From positions 1 to 6,290 of the forward strand of contig JALHOX010000273.1 in assembly GCA_022842805.1 (NCBI GenBank): a stretch of 6,290 nt of DNA, in the 5' to 3' direction. Below, piece by piece: positions 6,193 to 6,290 of this stretch. The notes beneath the pieces were generated by a model, which ran no database searches, had not been told where the DNA came from, and saw only the letters and a list, made by a program, of their open reading frames with translations. Position 1 is the stretch's first letter. Every line of letters starts with the position of its first letter. A program made the position numbers and the translations under genes. The DNA comes from Phycisphaerae bacterium. Its GTDB lineage: Bacteria > Planctomycetota > Phycisphaerae > UBA1845 > Fen-1342.

Positions 6193-6290
6193 TTACGCCG
6201 GCTGCGGCACTTCGATGCGCGACGCGATCGAGGCGACTGCTGCGAGCGAGGTGCGAACTTTGGGAAGCGCGCCGTCGAGGGCAACTTGTT
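6193..6290 (-). CDS. 3' end of an unidentified gene on the opposite strand
   Basis: Reading the - strand from the window edge, one frame gives about 32 residues ending in TAA (bases 6195-6193), including ALPKVRTSLAAVASIASRIE and a final VPQPA. The balanced composition and the amphipathic helix pattern look like a real C-terminus, whereas the other two - frames are rich in Arg and Ser. The family cannot be told from so little. If real, it converges with the upstream hypothetical gene, and 6011-6192 is a short intergenic gap with only the hairpin above. Confidence 0.42.
   Translation of the reverse strand, partial: QVALDGALPKVRTSLAAVASIASRIEVPQPA

Noticed and set aside
6048..6290. + strand frame from ATG 6048 open to the window edge (MIAIPAMRPIILPDISTGEL...)
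   Set aside because: The first 35 residues are plausible, but the remainder becomes Arg-rich and overlaps the better - strand C-terminus. Its GAAGG is only 2 bases from the ATG. It cannot be excluded fully because the window ends.
1..6290. CRISPR array, tRNA, rRNA, insertion sequence, toxin-antitoxin or defence genes
   Set aside because: None of the expected signals was seen: no regularly spaced repeats, no terminal inverted repeats with a transposase, no cloverleaf sequence, and no nuclease, methylase or helicase motif in any confident protein.

Overview
The window looks like a chromosomal stretch of a GC-rich planctomycete, probably of the Phycisphaerae type. This is inferred from four gene types found together. 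They are a large secreted glycoside hydrolase ending in a two-repeat, dockerin-like Ca-binding module, a pseudopilin-like protein with an FTLIE prepilin signal and an exact H-X9-DG motif, a PEP-CTERM protein, and a second protein with the same dockerin-like tail. All of the confident genes lie on the + strand.

Layout. Bases 1-2292 hold the 3' part of a GH38 (alpha-mannosidase family) protein. A DNRLRE-like beta-sandwich appears to be inserted between its GH38 middle region and its C-terminal beta domains, and a dockerin-like tail follows. Bases 2424-2777 encode a small exported His/Cys-rich protein behind a promoter that sits so close to the ATG that the message is probably leaderless. Bases 2873-3688 encode a pseudopilin of the planctomycete H-X9-DG type. 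Bases 3835-4446 and 4662-5390 encode two exported paralogues that share an ungapped core but end differently: the first in a PEP-CTERM sorting signal, the second in a dockerin-like module. Bases 5510-6010 encode an unrecognised cytoplasmic protein of 166 residues. The last 100 bases probably hold the 3' end of a convergent - strand gene.

How the parts relate. The theme is the cell envelope and secretion: signal peptides, a prepilin signal, an exosortase-type anchor and calcium-binding tails. The genes are separated by gaps of 95-215 bases, most containing a GC-rich hairpin without a U-tract, so they look like separate transcription units and not one operon. No exosortase, cohesin, pilus assembly ATPase, mobile element, CRISPR array, tRNA or rRNA is visible. 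I found no clearly new multi-gene system. The most interesting signals are the neighbouring paralogues with exchanged C-terminal modules, the domain insertion in the GH38 protein, and the leaderless metal-ligand-rich small gene.
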